A stretch of 41,510 nucleotides of DNA from Nitrospiria bacterium (GCA_035517655.1 DATIYJ010000067.1:1-41510); one strand, 5' to 3'; numbered from the stretch's first letter, positions 7,455 to 16,898 are shown. Notes: generated by a model from the letters alone, not told the origin. Program-made: numbers and translations.

Positions 7455-8132
7455 CTATTCTTCCACGATTTTTCCGTCGACCATCCGGACGATGCGGTCG
7501 GCCTGGGCCGAGAGCTTTTCGTTGTGGGTGACGAGGACGAAGGTATGGCCGAGCTGTTTGTTGAGGCCCCGCATCAGCGCGAAGACCTCGTCGGAGGTGT
7601 GGCTGTCGAGGTTGCCGGTCGGCTCGTCGGCCAGGACGAGGCCGGGCTCCAAGATCAGCGCCCGCGCGACCGCGACGCGCTGCTGCTCGCCGCCGGACAG
7701 CTCCCCCGGCCGGTGCGAAAGCCGCCCGCCGAGGCCGACCGCGTCGAGGAGCGCGGCCGCCTCCTTCGCGGCCTGCGTCCGCTTCCGGCCCTGGATCAGG
7801 GCCGGCATCATCGTGTTCTCGAGCGCCGTGAATTCCGGAAGAAGATGATGGAACTGGAAGACGAAGCCGATCCGGCGGTTCCGGAAGGCGGCGAGCTGAT
7901 TGTCGTTGAACGCGAACAGGTTCTCCCCGTCGAACTCGACCGTTCCCGCCGTCGGCCGGTCCAGCCCGCCCAGCAGGTGAAGCAGGGTGCTCTTCCCGAC
8001 GCCCGACGCCCCGACGATGCAGAGCATCTCGCCCCGGGATACCTCCAGGTTGATCCCCTTGAGAATCTCGAGCGGCTGGGGCATGTGGAAGGTCTTGGTG
8101 AGGTTCGTGACTTTGATCATGGATTGTTTCAT
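7455..8132 (-). CDS. lolD: LolD-type lipoprotein-releasing ABC transporter ATPase
   Basis: The protein is 225 residues from ATG 8132. It powers release of outer-membrane-destined lipoproteins from the inner membrane together with LolC/E. Walker A reads GASGVGKST at about residues 41-49, the family-typical [14 protein letters not shown] lies near 87, the signature is [15 protein letters not shown] and Walker B is [13 protein letters not shown]. The [14 protein letters not shown] block is closer to LolD than to MacB or FtsE. lolC lies directly upstream, separated by a purine-rich palindrome. Neither ATG 8132 nor ATG 8120 has a normal ribosome-binding site. A TTG at 8201 inside the repeat does have purine-rich upstream sequence and would add 23 residues. 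The start is therefore uncertain. Confidence 0.9.
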   Translation of the reverse strand: MKQSMIKVTNLTKTFHMPQPLEILKGINLEVSRGEMLCIVGASGVGKSTLLHLLGGLDRPTAGTVEFDGENLFAFNDNQLAAFRNRRIGFVFQFHHLLPEFTALENTMMPALIQGRKRTQAAKEAAALLDAVGLGGRLSHRPGELSGGEQQRVAVARALILEPGLVLADEPTGNLDSHTSDEVFALMRGLNKQLGHTFVLVTHNEKLSAQADRIVRMVDGKIVEE

Positions 8133-8138
8133 GGGTCC

Positions 8139-8219
8139 GGTTGGAGGATTGAGGCCTGAGGTTTGAGGCAGAGACTTGAATGACGTATCGTTCTCCTCCA
8201 ACCTCCAACCTCCAACCTC
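8139..8219 (-). repeat. Purine-rich palindrome between lolC and lolD
   Basis: The plus-strand left arm 8139-8172 reads GGTTGGAGGATTGAGGCCTG and TTTGAGGCAGA. The right arm 8190-8219 is CTCCTCCAACC followed by two more CTCCAACC units. The arms are inverted and separated by about 17 bases. This is the same family as 3022-3102 and 5269-5372. It occupies the site where the lolD ribosome-binding site would be expected. Confidence 0.82.
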
Positions 8220-8222
8220 GCG

Positions 8223-9469
8223 CTACTCATACCTCAGCGCCTCCGACGGGTTCAGCCGCGCGGCCTGCCAGGACGGGTAGAGCGTCGCGACGAAGCTGAT
8301 CGTCACGGCCGAGAGCGAGACGAGCGTCACGTCGAGGGCGCGGATCGTGACCGGAAGGCGGCTGATGTAGTAGATGTCGCTCGGCAGCGTGTAGAAGGCG
8401 TGCAGGAGGTAGCAGACGAAATAGCCCAGCGGGATCCCGATCGCCGTCCCGACCCCGCCGATCACGAGCCCGTCCACCATGAAGATCCGCATCACCTCCC
8501 GCCGCGTCGCGCCCATGGCCTTGAGGATCGCGATCTCGCGGCTCTTCTCGACCACGATCATCGTGAGCGTGCCGACGATGTTGAACGAGGCGACGAGGAT
8601 GATCAGGATCAGGATGACGAACATCATCATCTTTTCGAGCTGGAGGGCCGAGAAGAGGTTCCGGTTCAGCTGCATCCAGTCGCGGGCCCAGTAGGGGAAG
8701 CCCAGCGCGTCCTCGATGCTCCGCGCGATCCGGTCGGCCCGGAAGATGTCGTCCACCTTGACCTCGACGCCCGTCACCGCGTCGCCCAGGTTGAAAAAGT
8801 CCTGGGCCGTCCCGATCGCGATGTAGGCCAGCGACGAGTCGTATTCGTACATGCCCGAGTCGAAGATCCCGACCACCTCGAACTTCCGGATCTTCGGGAT
8901 GATGCCGAGCGGCCCCGGCGTCCCGGTGGGCGAGACGACGTTGATCGAGTCGCCCAGGAAGGTCCCGAGGCGCGCGGCCAGCTCCTTGCCGATGATGATC
9001 CCGGGCGGGACCGGCCGGCCGTCGGGGGTCTTCCCCGCGGGCTTGGCGATGTCCGACAGCGAGCCCTGGACCATGTTCTTCCGGATGTCGGTGACGGTCG
9101 GCTCCAGCGCAGGATCGATCCCGCGCAGGACGACGCCGGAGACGCTGCCGCCGGCGGTCAGCAGGACCTGGTTGTAGATAAAGGGCGTGGCCGCGACGAC
9201 GTGCGGGATCTGTTTGACCCGCTCCAGCACGGCGCGGTAGTCCGTCATTGTTTCGCGCGTGCGGTCGGAGATCACGATGTGCGAATTCGTCCCGAGGATC
9301 TTGTCCCGGAGGTCCTCCTTGAAGCCGGTCATGACGGCCAGCGTCGCGATCAGCGCGGCCACGCCCAGCGTCACCCCGCCGATCGAGATGAAGGTGTTGA
9401 GCGAGATCGACCGGTTCCGCCGCTTGCCCTTGAGGTAGCGCAGGCCGATGAAAAATTCGTAGGGGGCGT

Positions 9470-9473
<4 letters not shown>
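8223..9473 (-). CDS. lolC: LolC/LolE-type lipoprotein-releasing permease
   Basis: The 416-residue FtsX-family permease starts with a cytoplasmic segment ending GLRYLKGKRRNRSISLNTF. A first membrane helix spans about residues 25-48 (ISIGGVTLGVAALIATLAVM). A large periplasmic domain follows, then three more helices at about 268-295, 318-345 and 375-400. The block MVVEKSREIAILKAMGATRREVM-like (positions about 305-325) is typical of LolC/E/MacB permeases. It ends LNPSEALRYE, the usual LolC/E terminus. It overlaps lysS by 4 bases, and lolD follows. Only one LolC/E gene is present here, which suggests the LolF-type homodimer arrangement; a second copy elsewhere cannot be excluded. Confidence 0.9.
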
Positions 9474-10990
<1,517 letters not shown>

Positions 10991-10992
10991 GT

Positions 10993-11019
10993 GTTATAGG
11001 GGCTCACGTCGCCCCCTTA
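10993..11019 (+). repeat. GGGGCTCRCGTCGCCCC hairpin element
   Basis: Plus-strand TATAGGGGCTCACGTCGCCC with further C residues forms a GGGGC/GCCCC hairpin. It matches 7350-7375 and 30586-30611 closely. It lies in the lysS leader, about 3 bases upstream of the start codon, and would sit at the end of the lysS 5' untranslated region. Confidence 0.55.
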
Positions 11020-11042
11020 CCCATTCATTTTAAATTTGTCGG

Positions 11043-11072
11043 ATTATACTGATTTTCCGACGGATACGTCAA
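11043..11072 (-). promoter_or_regulatory. Sigma-70 promoter of the lysS-lolC-lolD operon
   Basis: On the minus strand TTGACG (11072-11067) and a perfect TATAAT (11048-11043) are 18 bases apart. The predicted start near 11036 leaves a leader of about 45 bases before the lysS ATG at 10990. Confidence 0.7.
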
Positions 11073-11089
11073 CTGGCGCGGCCTCACGG

Positions 11090-11264
11090 CCGCCGGCCCT
11101 CGCCGAAGGGTTCTTTCGCTGACCATATGCGTTAATCGGAGTTCGTGTCTTTTTTCGTTTCAGGTATGACCGGGGACGCAGCCGTTACTGCATCCCCTTC
11201 TGTAGTCGGGTATAACAATGCCCTCAAGCGCATGGTCAGCTCTCTCACCCTCCGGCTTCGGGCC
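11090..11264 (+). repeat. Long intergenic repeat family, copy 3
   Basis: This copy is colinear with 6958-7134 over its full length, with scattered substitutions. It keeps the CGAAGG/TTCG stem, the GGGGACGCAGCCGTTACTGC hairpin and the CTCTCACCCTCCGGCTTCGG tail. It ends 12 bases from the prfB stop codon, so in transcript terms it lies directly downstream of prfB on the antisense side. Confidence 0.8.
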
Positions 11265-11276
11265 GACGGCCTGCGC

Positions 11277-12390
11277 TTACGTCGTTTTCGCCGCCTTCAT
11301 GGACTGGACGAGGTAGGCGTTGATGAAGACGTCGAGGTCGCCGTCCATCACGGCCGAGACGTTTCCGACCTCGGTGTTCGTCCGGTGGTCCTTGACCATC
11401 TGGTAGGGCTGGAAGACGTAGGAGCGGATCTGGCTGCCCCAGGCGATCTCTTTTTTTTCGCCCACGATCGAGCTCATCTCCTTTTTCTTCTTCTCCTGGT
11501 CCAGCTCGTACAGCTTCGCGCGCAGCAGCTTCATCGCCATCGAGCGGTTCTTGTGCTGCGACCGCTCGGTCTGGCAGGCCACGACGATCCCGGTGGGGAT
11601 GTGCGTCAGGCGGACGGCCGAGGAGACCTTGTTCACGTTCTGGCCGCCCGGTCCGCTCGACCGGAAGGCCTCCATCTTGATCTCCTTCTCGTCCAGCTCG
11701 AACTCGGCGTCGTCCTCGATGTCGGGATAGACGAAGACCGAGGCGAACGAGGTGTGGCGTCGCTTGTTGGCGTCGAAGGGGGAGATCCGGACCAGGCGGT
11801 GGACGCCGGCCTCGGCCTTCAGCCGGCCGTAGGCGTAATCGCCGATCACCGAGAACGAGGCGCTCTTGATCCCGGCCTCGTCGCCGGGCTGCAGGTCGAT
11901 CAGCTCGGTCTGGAAACCGTTCCGCTCGGCCCAGCGGGTGTACATCCGGAAGAGCATCTGGGCCCAGTCCTGCGATTCGGTCCCTCCCGCGCCGGGATGG
12001 ATCGTGACGATCGCGCTGTTCGGGTCCTTCTCGCCGGACAGGAGCAACTCGACCTCCCGGTGGCGGATCGTTTCCTGGAAGGTTTTGAGCGACTGCTGGA
12101 TTTCGGCGCGGAGCGAGGCGTCCGAGTGTTCCTCGGAGAGCTCGAGCAGCACCGAGAGGTCTTCCCGCGCCCGCTCCAGCTCGTCCCACTTCTTCAGCGT
12201 CTTCTCGAGACGGGTCTTCTCCTGGACGGTCTGGCGGGCGGACGCGGCGTCGTTCCAGAAATCGGACGCGCCCATCCGGGCCTCGATCTCCCCGAGCCGC
12301 TTCCGGATGCCCGGGAAGTCAAAGATGCCCCCGAAGTTCGCTCAGGCGGGCCGTGAGCAGGTTCAACTGGGCCTTTTCTTCTTCAAGCAT
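11277..12390 (-). CDS. prfB: Peptide chain release factor 2 with +1 programmed frameshift
   Basis: RF2 releases nascent peptides at UGA and UAA. Translation starts at ATG 12390 (MLEEEKAQLNLLTARLSELR). After 23 codons it meets CTT TGA C at 12324-12318, preceded by the internal Shine-Dalgarno-like CGGGGG. This is the classical autoregulatory site: a +1 shift reads GAC and continues DFPGIRKRLGEIEARMG. The joined product is about 370 residues, close to the usual length. The UGA-specificity tripeptide SPF occurs in RISPFDANKRRHTSF and the catalytic GGQ in SSGPGGQNVNKVSS. lnt overlaps the start by 8 bases. The frameshift site means an uncorrected open reading frame would begin falsely at 12275. Confidence 0.96.
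12318..12336 (-). promoter_or_regulatory. prfB programmed frameshift site
   Basis: On the minus strand the sequence CGGGGGCATCTTTGAC contains the slippery CUU codon, the in-frame UGA and the following C. A purine-rich Shine-Dalgarno-like stretch lies at the required short spacing. High RF2 favours termination; low RF2 favours the shift. Confidence 0.93.
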
Positions 12391-13939
12391 AGGAAAACTC
12401 CTCTCCTCGGGGCCGGGTTCGCACGGCCGTGTAGATCATAAACAGCGCCATTATAACACAGGCGTAGGCGAAAACGTCGCCGTAGCGCGTGTAGAACGTG
12501 GTCTGCGTCCGGAGCCTCAAGCCGTCGGCGATCGCGGCCTCGACGAAGATCGGGCTCGTCAGCCGGATCCGTCCGGTCCGCTCGATGAAGCCGGAGACGC
12601 CGGTGTTGGCCGCGCGCGCGAAGGGGACGCGGTTCTCGACGGCCCGGAAGACGACCATCGAGAAATGCTGGTAGGGCGCGGACGAGTCGCCGAACCAGGC
12701 GTCGTTGGTGATCGTGGTCATCAGCTGCGCGCCCTGCTTGACGAACTGCCGGACGAGGTCCGGGAAGATGACTTCGAAGCAGATGACCGCGGCGATCTTG
12801 GGGGGAGGGCCCGCTTGCGGATCATCGATCCGCGGAAGCGTCATCACGGTGTAATCGTTGCCCGGGAGGAAGTCGCCGATCCCCTCCGCCATTTTGTCGA
12901 CGAAGAACAGGACGCTCGAAAGCGGGACGTACTCGCCGAAGGGGACCAGGTGCATCTTGTCGTAGCGCCCCAGCACCCGTCCGTCCGCCGAAAGAAAATA
13001 GGCGCTGTTGAACATCCGGAGCCGGTTCCCGACGGTCGCGACGGCCGGGCTGCCGAAGAGGAGCGGGACGCCGTCGGCCCGCACCGTTTCGACCACCTGT
13101 TGACGGAAGGCCGGGTCCTCCTCGAAGAAAAACGGCATCGCCGCTTCCGGCCAGACGAGGAGTTGGACCGCTTGGGAGGCGAGCGCGCGGGAGAGCCGTT
13201 CGTAGCGGTCGATCGTCTCCTGGCGGAACGCGGCGTCCCATTTTTTGTCCTGGGGGATGTCGGCCTGGACCGCGCCCACCCGCAGGGTCGGCGCTTGTCC
13301 GAGCCGGTCCTGCGCCAGGCGCCAGGCCCCGTATCCCAGGACCAGCGCCACCGCGGCCAGGGCCGCGGCGACGGGGCGCCAGGCGCCCGTGCGGAAGCGC
13401 CGGGCGCGCAGCGCCAGCGTCCCCTCGGCGACGGCGACGTTGACGAGGACGATAAGGAAGGAGACGCCGTAGACGCCCGCGGTGTCCGCGATCTGGATCA
13501 CCGGCAGCGAGAGGTATTGGGAGTAGCCCAGCAATTCCCACGGAAAGCCGGTCAGCGCGTAGGTCCGGAGCAGCTCCAGCGCGACCCAGAGCGCGGGCGC
13601 GGCCAGAACGGGCGGGAAGGTCGTCCGCCGTTTCAGAAAAACGAAGAGCGCGGCGAAGGCCGCGACGTACAGTCCGAGGTAGAGGGCGAACAGCAGCAGG
13701 ATCGGATAGCTCACGACGGCCGGGAGCTTTCCGTAATGGATCATCGTGTTCGTGACCCAGTGGATCGTGCCGAGAAAATAGACCGTGCCGGCCGCCCAGC
13801 CCAGTCCGAAGGATTTTCGGACGCTCTGATTTTCGAGGGCGAGGAAGAGGGGAACGAGCGCGATCCATGCGAGGGACTCAAAATCATAGCGGGGAAAAAT
13901 AAGGAAGGAAAGAACGCCGCTCAGGAAGGCCAGAATCAA
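12383..13939 (-). CDS. lnt: Apolipoprotein N-acyltransferase
   Basis: The 518-residue inner-membrane enzyme adds the third acyl chain to lipoproteins. The N-terminal half (to about residue 200) holds six or more hydrophobic helices, starting MILAFLSGVLSFLIFPRYDF. The C-terminal half is a nitrilase-like domain with the Glu-Lys-Cys triad: VWPEAAMPFFFEE near 270, YDKMHLVPFGEYVPL near 330 and VICFEVIFPDLVRQF near 385. The Cys block is ICFE rather than the more common ICYE. The gene lies directly before prfB (8-base overlap) and after the DUF3105 gene. Its product feeds substrate to the Lol proteins encoded nearby. Confidence 0.94.
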   Translation of the reverse strand: MILAFLSGVLSFLIFPRYDFESLAWIALVPLFLALENQSVRKSFGLGWAAGTVYFLGTIHWVTNTMIHYGKLPAVVSYPILLLFALYLGLYVAAFAALFVFLKRRTTFPPVLAAPALWVALELLRTYALTGFPWELLGYSQYLSLPVIQIADTAGVYGVSFLIVLVNVAVAEGTLALRARRFRTGAWRPVAAALAAVALVLGYGAWRLAQDRLGQAPTLRVGAVQADIPQDKKWDAAFRQETIDRYERLSRALASQAVQLLVWPEAAMPFFFEEDPAFRQQVVETVRADGVPLLFGSPAVATVGNRLRMFNSAYFLSADGRVLGRYDKMHLVPFGEYVPLSSVLFFVDKMAEGIGDFLPGNDYTVMTLPRIDDPQAGPPPKIAAVICFEVIFPDLVRQFVKQGAQLMTTITNDAWFGDSSAPYQHFSMVVFRAVENRVPFARAANTGVSGFIERTGRIRLTSPIFVEAAIADGLRLRTQTTFYTRYGDVFAYACVIMALFMIYTAVRTRPRGEEFSYA

Positions 13940-13957
13940 GGGAGGTCTCTTCCCCTT

Positions 13958-14524
13958 CTATTCTCGGACGTGGTGATCGATGCCCATGTAGGCCTTGATG
14001 AACCGTTCGATGCGGGCCTCGTCCGGCTGGTCCATGGTGTCGATCCGCGTCCAGGCGGTCAGCGCGACGGGGGTTTTCATGTTGGGATAGGGCGCGACGA
14101 TCACCTTGTTGTACTTGACCGCGAAGGCTTCGAGCCGGCCGATCAGGGTGTCGCAGTCACGGCAGTTGTACTGGATCATCACGCCGCCGTCCTCCAGGTT
14201 GTGCACCTGCAGTTCGTCGGGAATCGGGGTCTTCGAGACGCCCCACTTGGCGATGTAGGGAAGGTGCGGTCCGGACGTGGGCGGGACGCTGTTGTAACGG
14301 ATATGCGGGTCGCCCGGGTTTTTGATATGCATGTTCCCAAGGTTCGGGACCTCGTGGCCCGGCGGGACAAAGCCCTTGGCCTCCTGGGCCCGGGCCGAGG
14401 ATGGGCCGGAGGGTCCCGCGATCATGCAGAGGATGAGGCAAGCGGCCGCGGCCGCCGGAGGCGATGGACGCATGGGCCGTATGAATACCACAACAGCGCG
14501 GAAAATGTAAAGCGGTTTTTGCAT
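13958..14524 (-). CDS. DUF3105-domain exported protein
   Basis: The 188-residue protein has an N-terminal hydrophobic segment (residues about 20-45, ending SARAQ) that could be a signal peptide or anchor. A DUF3105 domain follows: YNSVPPTSGPHLPYIAKWG near 78-96 and VHNLEDGGVMIQYNCRDCD near 106-124 are the family hallmarks. A CxxC pair lies in the latter block, replacing the usual tyrosine-containing sequence. The function of DUF3105 is not established. The start codon is one base past the rluB stop and AAAGGA lies 7 bases upstream, so it is co-transcribed and possibly coupled with rluB. Confidence 0.85.
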   Translation of the reverse strand: MQKPLYIFRAVVVFIRPMRPSPPAAAAACLILCMIAGPSGPSSARAQEAKGFVPPGHEVPNLGNMHIKNPGDPHIRYNSVPPTSGPHLPYIAKWGVSKTPIPDELQVHNLEDGGVMIQYNCRDCDTLIGRLEAFAVKYNKVIVAPYPNMKTPVALTAWTRIDTMDQPDEARIERFIKAYMGIDHHVRE

Positions 14525-14525
14525 T

Positions 14526-15299
14526 TTAGTCCTTTCGGCGGCGTTCGGCTTTTAAGGCGCGGATTTCTTCCGGCGTCAATGCGCGCACGTCACCTTCCCG
14601 AAGTCCCAACAACGAAACCGATCCGATCCGGGTCCGCAGGAGGTCCTTCACCTCGTAGCCGAGCGCGGACATCATCCGCCGCAGCTGGCGGTTCCGTCCC
14701 TCCGTGATCGCGGCCTCGACTAAGGGGCCGTCCGCGCGTTCCAAGCGCCGGATCTTCGCCGGGCGCGTCCGTCCGCCGTCGTCGAGCGTCACGCCGGATC
14801 GAAAGCGCTCCATGTCCGGGTCCGTTATCTCGCGGTCGAGCCGAAGCTCATAGACCTTCGGGAGCTTTGAAGCCGGGTCCGTCAGTGCGTTGGCCCATGG
14901 CGTGTCGTTCGTAAAAAGGAGCAGTCCCCGGCTGTCCCGATCGAGCCGGCCGACCGGGAAGAGCCGTCGGTCCCGGTCGTTGAGCAGGTCGTAAACGGTG
15001 GCGCGGCCGCGCTCGTCCGAGCGTGTCGTGACGTAACCCGCCGGTTTGTGCATCATTATATAAAGGCGCCGTCCGCGCGCGACGGTTTTCCCGTCCACCG
15101 CGATGCTCTCGCGCTCGGGATGGACGCGGACCTCCGGGTTCGTGAGCGCGCGGCCGTTGACCGTGACCCGGCCGGAGCGGATCAGTTCGCGAGCCTGCGA
15201 ACGGGACGCGACGCCCAGCTTCGACAGCGCCCGCGCCAGGCTGACGTTGGGAAGGGAGCGGCGTTGTTGTGAGGAATGTTGCGGTCCGTTCCCCATCAC
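14526..15299 (-). CDS. RluB/RsuA-family rRNA pseudouridine synthase
   Basis: The 257-residue enzyme isomerises uridine to pseudouridine in rRNA. An S4 RNA-binding domain covers about residues 19-65 (LARALSKLGVASRSQARELI). The catalytic domain shows MHKPAGYVTTRSDERGR near 85 and the active-site motif GRLDRDSRGLLLFTND near 117, with the conserved catalytic Asp. EGRNRQLRRMMSALGYEV near 205 is the usual RluB/RsuA C-terminal block. RluB targets 23S and RsuA 16S rRNA; the sequence favours RluB but does not settle it. GTG 15299 or ATG 15296 could start, both overlapping the propeller gene's stop. Confidence 0.92.
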   Translation of the reverse strand: MMGNGPQHSSQQRRSLPNVSLARALSKLGVASRSQARELIRSGRVTVNGRALTNPEVRVHPERESIAVDGKTVARGRRLYIMMHKPAGYVTTRSDERGRATVYDLLNDRDRRLFPVGRLDRDSRGLLLFTNDTPWANALTDPASKLPKVYELRLDREITDPDMERFRSGVTLDDGGRTRPAKIRRLERADGPLVEAAITEGRNRQLRRMMSALGYEVKDLLRTRIGSVSLLGLREGDVRALTPEEIRALKAERRRKD

Positions 15300-16495
15300 G
15301 AGGGAAGTTTACCGTGATGGCGGGAGAGGCCCTGCCAGGTCCCGAACCAGCGGTTGCCCTTGTCGTCGAACACGATCGAGAAGACGTTGTTGTCCACCAG
15401 GCCGTCGTCCTTCGAGAAGTTCCGCCACCGCTCGCCGTCGTACCAGCTCGCGCCGCCGTTCGTCCCGGCCCAGACGAAGCCGTCGGCGTCCACGGCCAGG
15501 GCATGGATGAAGTTTCCGCCGAGGCCGTCCTTCTTCGTGAAGGTCGTCCAGGTTTTTCCGTCGAAGCGCGAGAGGCCGGCCCCCCAGGTTCCGAACCATT
15601 TGGCGTTGTCGTGTCCCACCGCGGCCGCGATGACGAAGTTCGGGTTGGGCCCGGCGTTCCGCTTCCCGGGGCCCATATGATGGGGCATGGACGGCGATCC
15701 GGTCGAGCCGTAGTCGGTCTCCCCGGACGAGGGAGGCGGCGGGACGGCCGGGTCGGGGGACGCGGCCTTCTCCGGCGCGGCCGGGGCCGCCGGCTCCACG
15801 TCGGCCCCGAGTCCGTCCTTGTGCGTGTAGCCCGACCAGGTTTTTCCGTCGAAGCGGTTCACGCCCGACTCGGTCCCGAACCAGAAGACGCGGTCGTGGT
15901 CCAGCGCGATGGAGTAGACCCACTTGTCCATCAGGCCGTCCTTCTCGGTATAATTCCTGAACCGTTTTCCGTCGAAGACGCTGACGCCCTTCCAGGTGGC
16001 GATCCAGGTCCGGTCGCCGTCGAACACGATGTCGTAGACCCACTGGTCCCCGAGGCCGTCCGCGACGGTATAGGTCTTCCAGGTTTTTCCGTCGTACAGG
16101 GTCAGCCCGCCGCCGTAGGTCCCGATCCATTTGAGGCCGTTTCGGTCCACCTTGAGCGTGTAGATCCCCTTGCTTAAGAGCCCGCCCTGCGTGGAGGCGG
16201 GCGTGAAGACTTCGTGGCTGTCGACCGTGTCGGTGTCATAGCGGATGATCCCGTTGGGCAGGCCCATCCAGAGACGGTCCCCTTCCAGGGCCATCGCCTT
16301 CACGTTGGCGCCGGTCGTGAAATTCGCCCAGGCCTCGTCCGCGGGACGCGCCGCGCGGGACTCCGGAACGGGATTCTTCTGCGCGGTCGGCGGCGCCGGC
16401 GGTTTTTGGCCGCAGGCCGCGGGGCTCAAAACCGAAAGCATCAGAGCGACGATGAAAGCGGCCCGACGCGGATGAACCCTGCCGGTCTTTCTCAC
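15296..16495 (-). CDS. Beta-propeller lipoprotein with two-component-regulator-propeller repeats
   Basis: The 399-residue protein starts at GTG 16495, chosen because it gives a compact lipoprotein signal peptide: a basic n-region MRKTGRVHPRR, a hydrophobic core and the lipobox SPAAC near residue 29. Upstream in-frame ATGs would place the signal too far inside. Seven or so propeller blades follow with repeats such as FDGKTWxxYTxKDGLG, RNYTEKDGLMDKWVYS and WIGTYGGGL. Related blades form sensor domains of hybrid histidine kinases (for example in Bacteroidetes), but no kinase or membrane helix is attached here. A proline-rich insertion of about 55 residues, with a Met/His patch (PSMPHHMGPGK), separates two blades. 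Ligand unknown. Confidence 0.8.
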   Translation of the reverse strand: MRKTGRVHPRRAAFIVALMLSVLSPAACGQKPPAPPTAQKNPVPESRAARPADEAWANFTTGANVKAMALEGDRLWMGLPNGIIRYDTDTVDSHEVFTPASTQGGLLSKGIYTLKVDRNGLKWIGTYGGGLTLYDGKTWKTYTVADGLGDQWVYDIVFDGDRTWIATWKGVSVFDGKRFRNYTEKDGLMDKWVYSIALDHDRVFWFGTESGVNRFDGKTWSGYTHKDGLGADVEPAAPAAPEKAASPDPAVPPPPSSGETDYGSTGSPSMPHHMGPGKRNAGPNPNFVIAAAVGHDNAKWFGTWGAGLSRFDGKTWTTFTKKDGLGGNFIHALAVDADGFVWAGTNGGASWYDGERWRNFSKDDGLVDNNVFSIVFDDKGNRWFGTWQGLSRHHGKLPS

Positions 16496-16535
16496 GAAGT
16501 TCGTATCTCCGTCGATAAAAGGACGATCATTGGGG

Positions 16536-16564
16536 TTGACAAACAAACTCAAAGTTGTTAGTAT
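16536..16564 (+). promoter_or_regulatory. Strong sigma-70 promoter upstream of tRNA-Val and tRNA-Asp
   Basis: A perfect TTGACA at 16536-16541 is followed after exactly 17 bases by TAGTAT at 16559-16564. It points toward the tandem repeat and the two tRNA genes, which would give a leader of about 250 bases. Confidence 0.75.
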
Positions 16565-16623
16565 TTTACGCGACTTCATACGTGTTTGCAACAAATCGAA
16601 GGCGGCGCTCGGGGCCGCCAGTG

Positions 16624-16815
16624 ATAAGATAAGCCGGATCGCGGCTGTGCCGCGAGAGGCGCGGGGCTTGGGGGCATGTGAGGACCTTGTATCTTCTTTG
16701 CCGCAGCGGCCCCCCAATTATAAGATAAGCCGGATCGCGGCTGCGCCGCGAGAGGCGCGGGGTTTGGGGGCATGTGAGGACCTTGTATCTTCTTTGCCGC
16801 AGCGGCCCCCAATTA
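16624..16815 (+). repeat. 96-bp tandem direct repeat, two copies
   Basis: The two units (16624-16719 and 16720-16815) are nearly identical. Each contains ATAAGATAAGCCGGATCGCG, the perfect hairpin CGCGGCTGTGCCGCG (CGCGGCTGCGCCGCG in the second), GGGGGCATGTGAGGACC, TTGTATCTTC and GCAGCGGCCCCC. A partial unit end precedes the first copy (GGGGCCGCCAGTGATAAG). Both strands are open and encode repetitive peptides, but nothing suggests a real protein. The array sits between the promoter and tRNA-Val. Confidence 0.85.
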
Positions 16816-16822
16816 TAATAAA

Positions 16823-16898
16823 GGGCGGATAGCTCAGCTGGCAGAGCATCCCGCTTACACCGGGAAGGTCAGGCGTTCAAACCGCCTTCCGCCTACCA
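16823..16898 (+). tRNA. tRNA-Val (anticodon UAC)
   Basis: The 76-base cloverleaf has acceptor GGGCGGA/TCCGCCT with a G-U first pair. The D arm is GCTCAGCTGGCAGAGC. The anticodon arm is TCCCG-CTTACAC-CGGGA with anticodon TAC at 16856-16858. The T arm is AGGCG-TTCAAAC-CGCCT. The 3' ACCA is encoded. Confidence 0.95.

Noticed and set aside
12276-12390. prfB starting at 12275 with a frameshift mutation upstream
   Set aside because: The break is the conserved RF2 CTTTGAC programmed site with an internal Shine-Dalgarno-like sequence, not a mutation.
12353-14707. A 784-residue plus-strand frame over prfB, lnt and DUF3105
   Set aside because: It is the antisense of three well-supported genes. The Arg/Asp/Gly-rich composition without domains is typical of GC-rich shadow frames.
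16624-16815. CRISPR array
   Set aside because: Two adjacent 96-base units without spacers, and no cas genes in the window.
16530-16832. Repetitive 100-residue plus-strand and 78-residue minus-strand peptides
   Set aside because: They arise only because the 96-bp tandem unit is a multiple of three. There is no ribosome-binding site or family resemblance.
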